Shown: positions 24,525 through 36,240 of the stretch, piece after piece
Numbering within the stretch: position 1 is the first letter of the stretch
Layout of the letters: every line of letters starts with the position of its first letter
Source: Gordionus sp. m RMFG-2023
Lineage: Eukaryota > Nematomorpha > Gordioida > Chordodea > Parachordodidae
Assembly (NCBI RefSeq): GCF_954871325.1
Contig: NC_088778.1
Coordinates: 22,925,120 to 22,989,119 of the forward strand
Length of the DNA stretch: 64,000 nucleotides
Reading direction: 5' to 3'
The notes under the pieces: model-generated
What the model saw: only the letters and a program-made list of their open reading frames with translations
Told to the model about the DNA's origin: nothing
The model's database searches: none
Program-made: the position numbers and the translations under genes

Positions 24525-25198
24525 ATGTTTCGGAATATAAAAGCTAAATTATTTTCTAAGTATTTATTTTATACTAATACAGCGTCGTGCGGGATATTGT
24601 TAGCAACGGGAGATATAATTGAACAAAGAATAGAAATGAGAAAATCTCATAAATTGCACGATTGGAGACGGACTTGTAATTAATTAATTATCTTTTTTTA
24701 AATTAAAATAAGCTAGAATGTTTACTGTCGGATTTTGTATTGGTCCATTTAATCATTTATGGTACACAAATTTAGACAGATGGATGCCTGGTACTAGTCG
24801 TAAAATTATTTTAAAAAAATTATTAGCTGATCAAATCCTTGCTGCACCTATATTTTGTTTTATATTTTTTATGGGTAAATATCCTTATATATACTTAAAA
24901 TTAATATTCTATAACAGGAATGGGCTTATTAGAAAAGAAAAGACTAGAACCAATATATAGTGAATGGGTTCAGAAATTTCCCTTTATATATCTTGTGAGT
25001 GTTATATGGATGCAAGTAATTTTTATATTAATATAGATGGATTGTATATTTTGGCCACCTGTACAAGTTGTTAATTTTTCATATGTTCCAACAAAATACA
25101 GGGTGATGTATGTTAATTCTTTTACCCTTCTTTGGGATACATTTTTATCATTTTCAAAACATGTAAGATTAACTGATAATTTAATTATATACTTTTGA
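24525..25198 (+). CDS. MPV17L2: Mpv17/PMP22-family membrane protein, MPV17L2-like (4 exons)
   Basis: Exons: 24525-24675, 24713-24874, 24918-24994, 25037-25198; all borders are GT-AG and the phases fit, giving 183 residues (vertebrate MPV17L2 is about 206). Introns are only 37, 43 and 42 bp. Exon 1 encodes YTNTASCGILLATGDIIEQ, matching the family start T-N-T-x-x-x-G-x-L-x-x-x-G-D. Exon 2 encodes SRMFTVGFCIGPFNHLWY then TNLDRWMPG, the conserved G-P-x-x-H-x-W-Y-x-x-L-D core. Exon 4 encodes DCIFWPPVQVVNFSYVPTKY, the W-P-x-x-Q-x-x-N-F-x-x-V-P signature, then RVMYVNSFTLLWDTFLS. Hydrophobic segments fall in the four expected places. Family members sit in the mitochondrial or peroxisomal membrane; MPV17L2 is reported in the mitochondrial inner membrane, with a role in mitoribosome assembly. 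The start is the first ATG before the conserved block. The end is less sure: a good donor (CAT|GTAAGA) at 25161 would instead lead to an acceptor at 25204 and end in His-Thr-Leu. Confidence 0.88.
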
Positions 25199-25670
25199 TT
25201 AATTTAGACTTTATGAAACAACCATGTCTAATATTCCAAATATAACTAGATCATAAATTAATTTTCAATGCAATATAGAACTTAACTGTTTTATAGTATT
25301 TGTGATATAAATATATTATTTTGAAATTATTTTTGATATTTTTATTATATGAATTTAATTATTTTTATATTATTTGCTAGAAAAATAATCATGTAATTAC
25401 AGACATAATACTCTTCATAAATAACTTATTTAAAATCTATAAAAAATCATTGTTATTACCCAAAATTTTATCATTGTTTTATTGTTTATTATTCTTTTTA
25501 GCTTATATTTAAAAAAATAAACTTATTATTTCATTACTAAAAATTTTTAGCCATATAAATTTAAATATTAATCATGTTGATATAATTAAGAATCTCAAAC
25601 ATCCACCAAATATTGATTTTCAGGTTGAGAAATGTTTAAGGATGCTTACTATGCCTAAGATTATACCTAT
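25199..25670. other. AT-rich stretch downstream of the Mpv17-like gene
   Basis: Presumed 3' untranslated region and spacer. No clear polyadenylation signal or other feature can be singled out in this A/T background. Confidence 0.35.
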
Positions 25671-25689
25671 ATCCTCTCAGAGGTGTACC

Positions 25690-26560
25690 CAAGGGGGGGG
25701 GCAAGCAGTTCCCTTACTAATTAAAAAAATTAGCATAATTTGTTAGAGAATTTTAACCCCTTTTAAAAAAACTTTAATATTCTTTAGCATGAAATAAGCA
25801 TTATAAAATATTTTATAAACAAAATGATAGTATATTAATGTAATTGTACATTTTTTTAATCAAAAAAACTCCCCTATCTTAATGGTTCCTAAAAAAATAT
25901 CCATTAGAAATAGAGCAATATCATTGTATCAGTTTTGACTAGTCATGTATGTGTTAAAATCTAATTAAAATATTACAAATTATTTTAATAACCAGAGCAT
26001 GCGTTAAAAATAGTTACACACATTGATAAACAAATATAGTTAATATTGAATACTACATTTTACTTTTCAAAATCAAATCGCCTATTTCTAGATTTTGAAT
26101 CATTAATAGATTTACAAAAGTACAACAGTTTAGATATGGATCATATTTGTTGATTATTTATTTCCAAGGAAATCCAAATAAAAATTGTAAATAATATTCT
26201 TTAAAAATTACTATCCTGATAGATGAATCTACTACACTATCAAATAAATCTTTGTTGGCTATTTACACATCGGCATTAATGCCTTCTTATGATGATCCTA
26301 TTTTTAAATTTCTAGATATAATTGAACAGGAATAAAAAATGCAGAGGAGATAGTTTATACATTGTTGAATCTTCTTAAGCTGCATTTTCTGAAAATTATT
26401 GCAAAAAAATAGTTCGGTTAGCAATGGTGGCAGTTTTATGATTGTCTGATGCAATAAAAAGTTACAGCTGTTAATCATTTTAAAGTATTACTGTATGTTA
26501 CTTCAAAAGAAACTTATTACGTTTGAAATAAGGAACCATTACAAATGCTCGTTATTGTTT
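25690..26560 (+). pseudogene. Decayed hAT-related transposase with a G-run end
   Basis: A GTGTACCCAAGG(G-run)CAAGC terminus lies near 25683-25712. Bases 26201-26335 are open and encode LKITILIDESTTLSNKSLLA then IYTSALMP, closely resembling the I-D-E-S-T-T block of domesticated and active hAT-type transposases (those annotated as KIAA1586-like or DUF4371-containing). A following frame-shifted piece reads NAEEIVYTLLNLLKLH. Stops and shifts make it inactive. The right end is not defined. Confidence 0.5.
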
Positions 26561-27098
26561 AATATGGAACACACATTGTTGGTTATTTAAAAAAGTAGTG
26601 GGATACTCATTACTTAAAAAATTAAATATTATATACAAAAAAAAATTTTCCCCCTCTATGTATAATATAAATAAAATTATGCAAAAAATAATATATATTC
26701 TGAGCAGTGAAATAATATTGATTTATGATTATATTTAATTCTTATTTCATGATTAAATTTAACGATTCCTTCATTTATTCTAATTTTATTAAAAAACACA
26801 AGTAATTAATTTTTATTAAGGGTGTGCTGTTTTGGCAATAACACTGAGTCAACATCGTTGAAATAAAAAGGATTGGCTAATAAGGCCTGCAATCTTAAGT
26901 AATCCGTTTAATTTTGCCAAGGAACGCTTAAGCGAGATTAATAAATTTTATAGGAAACATCCAGATTTACTTTCTATCTAAGATATCTTTTTATAATAAT
27001 TATTTTGTGTATAATTTATGAATAAAATAATATATTATAAGATAAGATGTTTTTGTAATAATTTTATTTATTTATAACAACAATTGATTTTTAAAATT
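26561..27098. other. AT-rich stretch between hAT fragments
   Basis: No gene seen. It holds a moderately GC patch at 26820-26930 (GTGTGCTGTTTTGGC, AAGGCCTGCAATC) of unknown origin. Confidence 0.35.
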
Positions 27099-27296
27099 TT
27101 AATCAGATAAACAAGAGTGCTTAGTGCTCAACACAGCTTTCACTGTGCTAAACACACGTTCAACTGGCGCAGAGGATGGGAGGGTTGTATTATATTGGAA
27201 AAATAAAAATTTTAATTGGAGGAATTTATTAAAAATTAAAGTGTAATCTTTATTACGAAAAAAACTTAGTTCATTGTCAAAAGAATCCTCATCCAA
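27099..27296 (-). pseudogene. hAT transposase C-terminal dimerisation domain, fragment
   Basis: The minus-strand frame encodes 65 residues including FQYNTTLPSSAPVERVFST and VKAVLSTKHSCLSD, the hallmark L-P-x-S-x-x-x-E-R-x-F-S of the hAT C-terminal domain. It is about 80% alike by eye over this block to the fragment in the PGM2 intron (56802-57071), so both come from one family. There is no start for a full transposase upstream and no visible ends. Confidence 0.7.
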
Positions 27297-27454
27297 TTTT
27301 TTTTAACTATTATTTTAAAATAATATGTACGTTTGTTGTTTTTGAATCAAGTCTTCCTATGTCATGATTTTTTCTCAAACAGGAAAAAGATCAAGATTCT
27401 ACTGATAAAAATTTTAATACGGCTGGTTAAATTCTTTTAAAATATTGGACGGGC

Positions 27455-27515
27455 AGGCTTCTGGGCTAAAAACCCGGCCATTGCAAACCTCTACCTCCTC
27501 CCGCTGGCTACGCGC
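27455..27515. mobile_element. Two abutting element ends (GC MITE end and GCGTAGCCAGC end)
   Basis: TTCTGGGCTAAAAACCCGG then CCATTGCAAACCTC is a GC-rich MITE-like right end (compare TCTGCAATGGG at 12024). Directly after it, CTCCTCCCGCTGGCTACGCG reads in reverse as a CGTAGCCAGCGGGAGG terminus of the G-run class. Their partners were not found. Confidence 0.4.
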
Positions 27516-28099
27516 CAGTTACTTAATAATTTTTTTAAGAATAACATTATTTTAATAAAATAAATAGGAATCGTATTGATATTTCTATTGTTTACACTAA
27601 TATCATTTACAATTATTGAATTGACCCCCCAAGTTGTTAAAGTATTTAGATATAATTTAAATTTGCGTTTTTATATTCTATGAAAAATGTTTACTCCTAA
27701 TTTTTGTATTAAATTTATTAAAATTCTCCCCAAGTTAATTTCTTTAGAATTAAAACAAACACGGCAAATTTTATTTCTTACAATTAATGGCAAAATGTCT
27801 ACCTCCACTTCAAAAATAATAGTAAATACTTTAGATTGGGTAGGGATTTTTGATCTGATCAAACATAAAATTTTTAAAAGATTATTGTCAGGATTTACTA
27901 TATTTGAAGATTATCCGTATCTAAAAGGGTTTCATAAAGTATAGCACACAGTGTCGTCAATAGCTTTTATAATCTCAGGGGGCTCATAACCAAAAAAATA
28001 CCAGAATTCTTTTGACTTATTTTTCAGCTAACTATTTAGGTATTTTAAAAAAAAATTTAAAATTTTTTACGGAGCTTGAACCCCTACGGGCCCTACTCC

Positions 28100-28200
28100 T
28101 AGTGATGCTAATGATACCACAATACCTTCCAGTGCATCAGTGGAAAGACTTTTTAGTGTTGTTCTAAATATCTGCTTACGGATAAACTATAAATTTGAAT
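28100..28200 (+). pseudogene. Short hAT dimerisation-domain fragment
   Basis: The plus strand encodes TIPSSASVERLFSVVLNI, the hAT E-R-L-F-S block, in an open frame of about 60 codons starting mid-domain. It belongs to a different subfamily from 27099-27296 (ASVERLFSVV against APVERVFSTV). It is too short for function. Confidence 0.55.
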
Positions 28201-28334
28201 TTATACATAAATCAGGGGCAGATCTCTTCCGAAATGGGCCAAAAAATCATTTAAAATATCCGGGCTGGGATAAAAAATTTAAAATTGAATCTGTTAAATT
28301 ACATTCATTGATAAACTGGAAAATCATATAATGG

Positions 28335-29435
28335 GAAGCTTAGTTTAATATTTATTTACTGCCTATATTTTTTTTATGCAGCCAAAGATAACAAAATTCC
28401 GGACGAGACTAAAAATTGATCAAAATATTAATCCTAGGCTAAGCATCTTCATTTATCCCAAATTCATGAATAAATTGCAACTAAAAGCATCAGGGACTAA
28501 TACGGGGAGTTCGAATCAATTAGAAATCTCAAGCGGAGGGGTATAATCTCTTAGTCAAGATATGTCATTAGGGGAGAACATGCGCAGCCATAGATATTGG
28601 CTGGCACCCCCAATTAACTTTTATATTAAATTATATTATCTTAAAATAAAAATATGAATAGCTATTTTTTTTGTTTAGTGAAGAATTTACACATTTTAAT
28701 TTATATAGAAATATAATATTTAGGTATTACTTTTTAGATTATGACCCTTATAATGGTATAATTTAAAAACTCCAGCCTTGATGAGTCTTAAAATTTTAAA
28801 ATCTTGGCTGTGCTATATAAAGTCCGGGCCGATTTTTTAAATATATAGGAAATTTATTTTTATAAAAAATGGCCTTTATTAACTTAGAAGAGGAAAGATT
28901 AATAAATTTTTAAAATATTATCAAATTTAGTCTATGTTCAGATTAATGGCAAAAAATATAACTCGAAAAAATATCATATGAGGGGAAAATAGTTAGTCAA
29001 AATAACAAGTTACCTTTTTGATGAAGATTAAATAGTTATATCTTGAAAAGGTACATTGTAACTAGTTTAATTTGTTGGGATTTACCTATTAATGTTAGTT
29101 AACTTTATTTTATATCATAAATAAAAAGGACTATTTTTTAAGGATTCTTAACCAAAGATTAAAATAAATCTTGTTTGTAATTCATTACCTTGAATCTTAT
29201 TAAATATTAAAATTTGTGATAATAATATTGTTCAAAAACTTAATCAACTTTGTAATTTAATTTAGTTAATCTTAAAGAGTCATTTCAGAATTATTATCAA
29301 ACTTCTTGTATATTCGTAAATAAAATTACTTAAACAATTTTAATATAACATAGTAAGTACGAATAGATTCTGTTTATATTGTGAATAATTTTTTGGCAAT
29401 TTCTTTGAAAGTAAAAAATAATATTTTATTAATGA
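28335..29435. other. AT-rich non-coding stretch
   Basis: No gene. At 28985-29070 GTTAC/GTAAC-type words (AACAAGTTACC, ACATTGTAACTAG) resemble hAT ends seen at 36240-36375. A GC end-like word (GGCTGGCACCCCC) lies at 28599-28611. Confidence 0.4.
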
Positions 29436-29439
29436 AAAC

Positions 29440-30310
29440 CATAGGCGTAGCCAGGGGAGGAAACAAGGGAAAATTCCCTCACCCCTTCAGAAATTTCTCA
29501 CTTTTTCTGAATATTATTTTTAGCTAATAAAAAATATCCCACTTAGTCCTCCCCCCACTCCCTGACCTTCAAAAATGTATGAATATATTTTAAACAATAA
29601 TTTGAAAGAAAAAATGTAAAAGTAGATATTTTTTTATAAAACTCATCATAATTTATACATTTTTGGAAAAATAAATTTATAAATAGATAAAATGAACCAA
29701 AAATGTTTTTTAATAAAAGAATATAAGCCAAAGATAAGTCTTAAGACAAAAGTGAAATGTATTATAATTATTAATAACAGATCCATAAAATTACTAATTT
29801 TAATTTATTTATCTTAATAAAAGTAAAATATAATTATTATACTATTGATAAAATTAAATCATAAACTAAATAAGAATATTAAAGCATAAATACAAACAGT
29901 GAAATATTATATGTCTTAGATTTACAGTATATCTAATTTTATCAATTATCATATGACAATCAAGTAATTTTTACCAATATAGCGAATTATATATTTTACA
30001 GAAAACTATAAAATATTGAGGACATCAGAAAATATCTTTTAAAGACATTGTGTGGGATGAATAATATAAAGATTAAATTTTAATATCATTTTTTACTTAA
30101 AATAAATAGATGGCGTTAAATAAATGAATGCAAATTGTTGTTATATTTATTATCAAGAGCATTGATTAGTAAAATTTGTTAAAATATTAACTGTAATATA
30201 TTTTCTAACTGTCAAATATATCTATAAAAGTTGAATTTTACCTAGTATTTTATAATCTATTCTATATTGAGGAATATTAATATTATTCTACCATGCTTTT
30301 ATATTAATGT
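29440..30310 (-). mobile_element. TAGGCGTAGCC family, inverted copy with one end lost (copy 3)
   Basis: Starts CATAGGCGTAGCCAGG at 29440. The inside is the reverse complement of copies 2 and 4 (for example AAATAGATGGCGTTAAAT at 30103 against ATTTAACGCCATCTATTT). The similarity reaches ATTGAGGAATATTAATATT near 30290 and the word ACCATGCTTTTATATTAA, after which the far terminus is absent. Non-coding. Confidence 0.7.
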
Positions 30311-30689
30311 ATATTGGGTAGGCCTATTTTTAAAAAATTTCTAACATTAGTAAATAAGAAAAGAAGGTAATTTTATCTAAAATGAGCAAAAAAAATTATT
30401 TACCTGAAATTTGCAAAAAAGAAGGATAAAAAGGTTTAAGGCTGTGAACCGAAATAGGGTTCAGATATTTTAAACTCTATTTAGCGGAAATTTTGACAAG
30501 AAGAACTTAATCGGAACATATTTTTTTAAATGGGTCTGAACTCGCCCAGGGTCTATTATACATCAGGTTCTGGGGGTTGTTCGCAAATCGGTCTCTGTTT
30601 TATCTGCAGTCTCAAAATGTCTAACCAAACATTTTTAAATATCTAAACCGTAATTTGAATTCACAGTCCTGAAAAAAATCGTTATTTTA

Positions 30690-31920
30690 GTGATGCGACA
30701 ATTATGTAACTATTAAATTTGAGTAACGGTGACAGTTACATTTTGAGTAAGGGAACGATTCTATGTAAGTAGCATAGGCGTAGCCAGGATTTTCATAAAG
30801 GGGGGGGGGGGGATATGAAATATATTTTTATTAGTTTATATGAAATATATTTTTATTAGTTTATATAAAATAAAAATATAATAAATTACTTGTATTGTAT
30901 ATATCTTAATATAAAAGCATGGTAATAATTTATTCCAAACAATTATAAGTAATTTATTTATAAAAAGTAAGTAGACATATAGTTGATTTTACTCTATTAT
31001 ATAGAATTAGTTATAAAATACTAGGTAAAATTCCACTTTTACAGACATATTTGACAGTTAGATAATATATTACAGTTAATAATTTAACAAATTTTACTAA
31101 TCAATGCTCTTGATATTAAATATGAAACAATTTGCATTCAATTATTTAACGCCATCTATTTATTTTAAGAAAAATAATATTTAAATTTAATTTTCATATT
31201 ATTCATCCCACAATGTCTTTAAAAGATATTTTCTGATGTCCTTATCAATATTTTATAGTTATCTGTAAAATAGATTATTCGCTATATAGGTAAAAATTAC
31301 CTGATTGTCATTTGATAATTATATATACTGTAAATCTACGACATAAAATATTCCACTGTTTGTATTGTGCTTTAATATTTTTTTAATTTATGATTTAATT
31401 TTATCAATAGTTTTAAAATCATATTTAACTTTTATTAAGATTAATAAATTAAAATTACTCACTTTATAAAAAATTATATTTGATATATTATATTATTTAT
31501 TAATTTTATGGATCTATTATTTATAATTATAATACATTTCACTTCTGTCTTAAGACTTATCTTTGGCTTATATTCCATTTATTAAAAAACATTTTTGGTT
31601 CATTTTATATATTTATAAATTTATTTTCCCAAAAATCTATAAATCATGATGAATAGTTTTATAAAAAAATATCAACTTTTACATTCTTTCTTTTAAATTA
31701 TTATTTAAGATATATGCATACATATTTGAGGGTCAGGGAGTGGAAGGAGGACTAAGGGGGATTTTTATTAGCTAAAAATGATATTTACAAAAAGTGATAA
31801 ATTTCAGAAGGGGGGGGAATTTCCCCTTGCCCCCCCCCCCTGGCTAGTAGTAATGTTTTAGTGCGACAACTAGACCATATTACTAGTTAAAGTTCCTATA
31901 TTATGTAACTAGTTATATTT
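30690..31920. mobile_element. GTAAC-type hAT remnant split by a later insertion
   Basis: Bases 30690-30772 (TGTAACTATTAAATTTGAGT then AACGGTGACAGTTACATTTT) and 31850-31920 (ATTACTAGTTAAAGTTCC, TATGTAACTAGTTA) look like the two sides of one GTAAC-rich element. The family copy 30773-31846 sits between them. The pairing is inferred from word content only. Confidence 0.35.
30773..31846 (+). mobile_element. TAGGCGTAGCC family, longest copy (copy 4)
   Basis: Begins CATAGGCGTAGCCAGGATTT followed by 13 G. Ends with a G-run, AATTTCCCCTTG, a C-run and CTGGCTA, the degenerate inverse of the start. A 27-bp unit (ATGAAATATATTTTTATTAG, then TTTATAT) is doubled near the left end. All internal landmarks of copy 2 are present in the same order and orientation. 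At 1.07 kb it is non-coding. A clear target duplication is not visible. Confidence 0.7.
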
Positions 31921-32169
31921 AAAAAAAACCTATTAAAAGTGATTCGAATACTACACAACTCAAATTTAATACCCGTATTCATGAGGATATTAAAACTTAC
32001 TACTTGTATTCGATTCAAATTATTCGAATAATTTGTTTTTTTAAATATAAAATAATTCATACGAATATATATTGGCTGAATTTTTATATTGCACATCTAA
32101 TCTTAAATAACAAAATGATTATAAAAATTTAATGAAAAATAACACCAGACCCGATTTTAGACCTATCTG

Positions 32170-32520
32170 CTCCCTCCCCTACCACCCCCCCCCCCAAAAA
32201 AAAAAAACTTCTTTTGATTCCTGGAAAATATTTTATATATTTTTGGGATAATTTTTTAAAATAAGAATGTAATAGGAGACAAATTTACAACTATAAACCA
32301 CTATCATCAGTTTAAAAAAATATTCATTTATGCCTACAGAAATATATAATAGCCACAACCGCACCCCATATAATTAGGAACAAGGAGAAAATGTAATGGT
32401 GGATGAAGGTGCAAATGATCAAGGTGCCAAGATTCAGAATAAGGAAAATTAGCCTGAGCGTCTAAAAACAAAAATGAGAGGTTAATTTTTTAGTTATTCT
32501 TATTTATTTTTTAGAACAAT
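32170..32520. other. Non-coding stretch with C and A runs
   Basis: A C-run followed by an A-run lies at 32183-32208. A stretch at 32395-32450 can be read as MVDEGANDQGAKIQNKEN on the plus strand and is followed by intron-like sequence with an acceptor at 32513, but nothing supports a gene. Confidence 0.35.
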
Positions 32521-32522
32521 CT

Positions 32523-32638
32523 GATTTGAATCAGGTGTTGCCAAATAGGCTAAAATCACTCAAAAAGACTGCTAATAATGGAAGAAAATTTTCTTTAATA
32601 TTATATAAATACGAATGTGTTGAATTATTGATTGAAGC
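32523..32638 (+). other. Open reading segment interrupted by the hAT element, origin unknown
   Basis: Upstream of the insertion the frame encodes NQVLPNRLKSLKKTA then NNGRKFSLILYKYECVELL. On the far side (from 34725) an open frame continues for about 60 codons (MVPCRAYNLNNGESIYTKQ). Part of the lysine- and tyrosine-rich sequence is reminiscent of FLYWCH-type fingers carried by Mutator-like elements, but the match is weak and I do not assign it. It may be an older transposon that served as the insertion target. Confidence 0.3.
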
Positions 32639-33399
32639 CATTGGCGTACGCAGCGGGGGGGGGGGGCAAACCCCTTACCCCCCCCCCCCCCCAAAGCTAA
32701 AAAATGCAGATGCCAGGTATATTTTTCAAAAATATTTTATATTTTTGTTTAGAGTGTTGTGCAGATTTAATTTAAACATTTCCATATCTTTTAATTCGTT
32801 TGTAAATAAAAATTTTAAATTGTAAAAATTTATAAGAATATATAAATATGTTATTTTAACAACTTTTTACAAGTCAAATAATTTTATTTTCAAATAAATT
32901 TATAATTATGGAAATGTTTTGAGTTAAATTTACACAATACATATTAATTTATATTTGTTTATATTTATTCCTATCTCATATTAAATATATATTTAATTAC
33001 ATTTATTATCACATTCATAACTAAGTTTAACAATTAATTTCGATTTCAAGTTTTCCGGCGTAATATTATCTTATTATTTTCAAATTTTTAGTGGCTTAAT
33101 ATTTATCTATCATTTTTAAATTTATAGTCAAATAATAATTATTCTGAAATTGTCCAACAGGGAGAAAGAAATTGCAAACTTGTCCTACGAGATAGAGTCT
33201 CCGTCATCAAGCAGTAACAGGTTTTATGGAGTTAGAAGAGCCGATTATTTGCTATTACTGACATATCACAATGGCCTGAAAGAAATTTTTCTTTAGAAGC
33301 AAGAAAATTATTGTATTCAATGCTTATTCCAAATTTTTTTTCTCATTAGAATGTACAACTATTTTATGTATTACTTTTCAAAAACATGATGACTTGATT

Positions 33400-34420
33400 A
33401 AGAAGATGAGAATAGCGGAGAGCATTTTATTAGAATTCAAGGAAATAAGGGCTAATGTTTATGAAGAATTTCATGTTTTTATGTTATTGTTAAGTCAATA
33501 GCAGAGCTATACTTTAATATTTGTCTCACTCGACTTGCAGCAAGGCAAACTCATAGAAAACATTAATATAGGATCAGTAGAAGAGTATATCTTAGATACA
33601 AATACATTTATAAACCAAATAAATGAATGGTTTTTAATTCATTATGCAGCACTTACCAATCTGCAAATATTATTTCCATAAAAGCATTTCCAACCTTTTT
33701 CAGATGGTGATAGAAAAAAAATATTTGTTGGATTTTTATCAAGAAGATGTTAAAGTATCTTATGATGCCTTATTACCTGAATAACTATGGTTGATACAGT
33801 CCCAAAAAATGCTATGGATGCTCTGCATTATTTCAAACACATTTTAGATTATATTCCCAATGTATTAAAAGGGTATATATATTAGCAACTCTTCCCACTA
33901 GTAAACTAATGAGAGAACATTCTCTTTTTTAAGAAGAATAACAGAGCCCTGCAGAGGTACCATTTGCAGGGCACGACCCGGATTTTTTTAAAGATTTTTA
34001 CGGCTAAACTCAATTTTCAGGCCCGGCCCGTTTAAAACAAAATTTTCAGGCCCGACCCGGATTTTTTTAAAATAAATTATATTTATTTTTGATTTTTATA
34101 GCTAATAATAACGATTTCAAATATAGGCTGTTTTAAAATATACTATCCGGCCCTGATATTTTTTTAAAAAAAATTTTCAGGCCCGGCCTAGATGTTTTTT
34201 TTTAAAAATTCAGGCTCAGCCCGGGTGTTTTTTTTAAAAATTTTGGGCCAGGCCATACGGTCCGGCCCGGGGGCTGGGCCTGCAGGTCTCTGAGAAACAT
34301 ACCAAGAAGTACAACTTTTGAAAGTAGATTGAAAGGTTTGGATCTTTTGAATATTCATAGGCATTTGACAACAAGCAAATCCCAACGAAGATTGGATTTT
34401 ACATTGTAAATATATAACAT
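33400..34420 (+). pseudogene. hAT transposase (ZMYM1-like), interrupted by a MITE
   Basis: Plus-strand blocks in order: ILLEFKEIRANVYEEFHVFM (33427 on); LTRLAARQTHRKH near 33530, the R-Q-T-H-R block of these transposases; INEWFLIHYAALTNLQILFP near 33620-33680; PKNAMDALHYFKHILDYI near 33805; ILATLPTSKLMREHS near 33880. After the MITE comes RLKGLDLLNIHRHLTTSK (34330-34385), the conserved C-terminal L-x-x-L-x-L-x-x-I-H-R. Several stops and frame changes separate the blocks. The MITE splits the C-terminal dimerisation domain. The N-terminal part (zinc finger) is not recognisable in 32700-33400. Confidence 0.7.
33952..34292 (+). mobile_element. GC-rich MITE, family 1, nested in the hAT transposase (copy C)
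   Basis: Left end CAGAGCCCTGCAGAGGTACC and right end GCCTGCAGGTCTCTG. The 341 bp hold at least six GGCCCGGCC-like words. It interrupts the reading of the hAT C-terminal domain, with ATLPTSKLMREHS before it and RLKGLDLLNIHR after it. The immediate flanks (AAGAATAA and AGAAACAT) do not form a convincing duplication. Confidence 0.75.
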
Positions 34421-34724
34421 ACAAAATACAATTATTCCCTAAGCTTTTTGTGTATTAATTTATATTTCAAACATTTAAATTTTTTATACTTTATATATGA
34501 ATTTTAAAGCTCAAAAAATTCAAATTTCTATTTTGGGTCATTTAAGTGATTCTTTACATATAATTTTTTTATAATTCACATTAATTTAAAATTGTGTATT
34601 AGAAATAGTTATTAGTCCTAATAAATTTATGCTTGATATTTTGAAAAAACAATAATATTTCTTAAAAAATTTAATTATCCCCCCCCCCCCAGACCAAATT
34701 CCTGCGTACGCGTATGATTGAAGC

Positions 34725-36240
34725 TAATGGTTCCTTGTAGGGCATATAACTTAAACAATGGTGAATCAATCTATACCAAACAGGTTTTAACAACTGGAAA
34801 AAATTTCCTGAAAAAAGGGGCCTTGAAAAATATGATAATTACAAAATACATAAAAGAAGAGGATTCTAAAGACAAGAGATTTTTCAATTTTTTCCCATAA
34901 ACTAATTATCAATTTGAATAATTTTTCAAAGAGGGATTAATAAATGAAATTGAGATTTTTAAAAATTATTTTTTAAAGGTTTATAGATTTATTTGTTTAA
35001 TTAAATGGTTTAAAAAATCAAAAATCATAGAGATTATGTTACATAGATTGTTAAATTTCTATACCCATACAAAAATACATTTACAAAAAATATTCTGTAT
35101 TAGTTTAGATCATCCATATCGAGTTGTTAGCCAAATTTTTTATCATAAGAAAATTATTTAATCAGATAAAATTTCGAGTTTAATGGCTAAATTTCAGCTA
35201 ATTCGGCTCAATCTACAAGCGCGTATAGTAAAAAATCTGTTAATATCCAGGCGTTTTAATTGATATCAGTTTCTTTCAAATTTGAGCTGCTATATTATTA
35301 AGGATAATTCCAAGGCAAAATTGACAGTTTTCGGTTAAAAACTCTGTTTTGCCACTTTTTTAGCTGGCTAAAAATTGACTTAAATAAATGGCTAAAAGCC
35401 AAGTAATTACCCAACTATAATAGTTATATAAGAAAGTTAGGACATGAAAAACTGAAACGATTAACTTTTGAATTGTTTTTAAGGCATTTAAAATTACATC
35501 TCAACCAAAATTATATTGTTAATGCTTTATTTTTATTGGTTTGCACTGCTCAATCATTGATCATGTAATATAGTTATACATATTTCTCTAATCACATATA
35601 TTTTATAATTGAATCCCTAACAAGTATTTACAAGTAAAATTAAACTATATCAACCTTATTAAATAATATTTGTAAAATCATTAAATCAACTTATTTTTTT
35701 CAGTATTGGTTATAAGTCAATTCCCATCTTCTATTTATTTTTATAAACAAATTTGATCATAGTTATATTTTTGTATATTTTTATATGTGCATTTTTCAAA
35801 TAAAATAATTTCATATTTCAATTATGTGTTCAAATAACTCAATCTATAGTGCTAAAAAAATGCGTTTATGAACAATAAAATTCCCAATGGTGGGGAGGGG
35901 CTGGGGAGATTTTATACTTTTCCACCCATCGCGCCTAGATTGATAGGTTAGCAAGATATGACAAATCATTAAACTTTATTTAAAAAAATACTAATAATTA
36001 TGCTGAATAATTTGATTCGTATAAAACTAATTATTCAAATAATAACCTAATAAATAAGTTAAAATAATTTGTCGAAAAAAACGAATAAGTTACTATTTAT
36101 ATTCTTTTATATTCCATTTAATTCGAATATAAATGAATGAGCATATTCTAAATACATGCTTCCTTAAACTAAAGAAATGATAGTAATTTTGGTGAGACTT
36201 TATATTTAACAAAAAGTATTATAGATAATAGATATATATA
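34725..36240. other. AT-rich stretch
   Basis: Apart from the open segment 34728-34900 mentioned with the hAT target site, no gene is visible. Around 35125-35400 words such as GTTGTTAGCC, TTCAGCTAATTCGGCTCAAT and AGCTGGCTAAAAA resemble the subterminal words of the TGTTGTTA MITEs, so an eroded copy is possible. Confidence 0.4.

Larger units (their letters stand above)
32639..34716 (+). mobile_element. 2.08-kb hAT element with perfect 8-bp target duplication
   Basis: Ends CATTGGCGTACGCAG and (inverted) CATACGCGTACGCAG match at 13 of 15 positions. Both are followed inward by G-runs. The 8-mer ATTGAAGC borders the element exactly (32631-32638 and 34717-34724). Inside, on the plus strand, are remains of a transposase of the ZMYM1-like/DUF4371 hAT type. 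The TSD and ends establish the superfamily. The perfect TSD suggests the insertion is not very old, yet the transposase is already broken and carries a nested MITE (33952-34292). Confidence 0.85.

Noticed and set aside
27687-27944. 85-codon plus-strand frame containing LTINGKMSTSTSKI
   Set aside because: I considered a glutathione-transferase-like relic, but the match is limited to a few residues and there are no neighbouring blocks.
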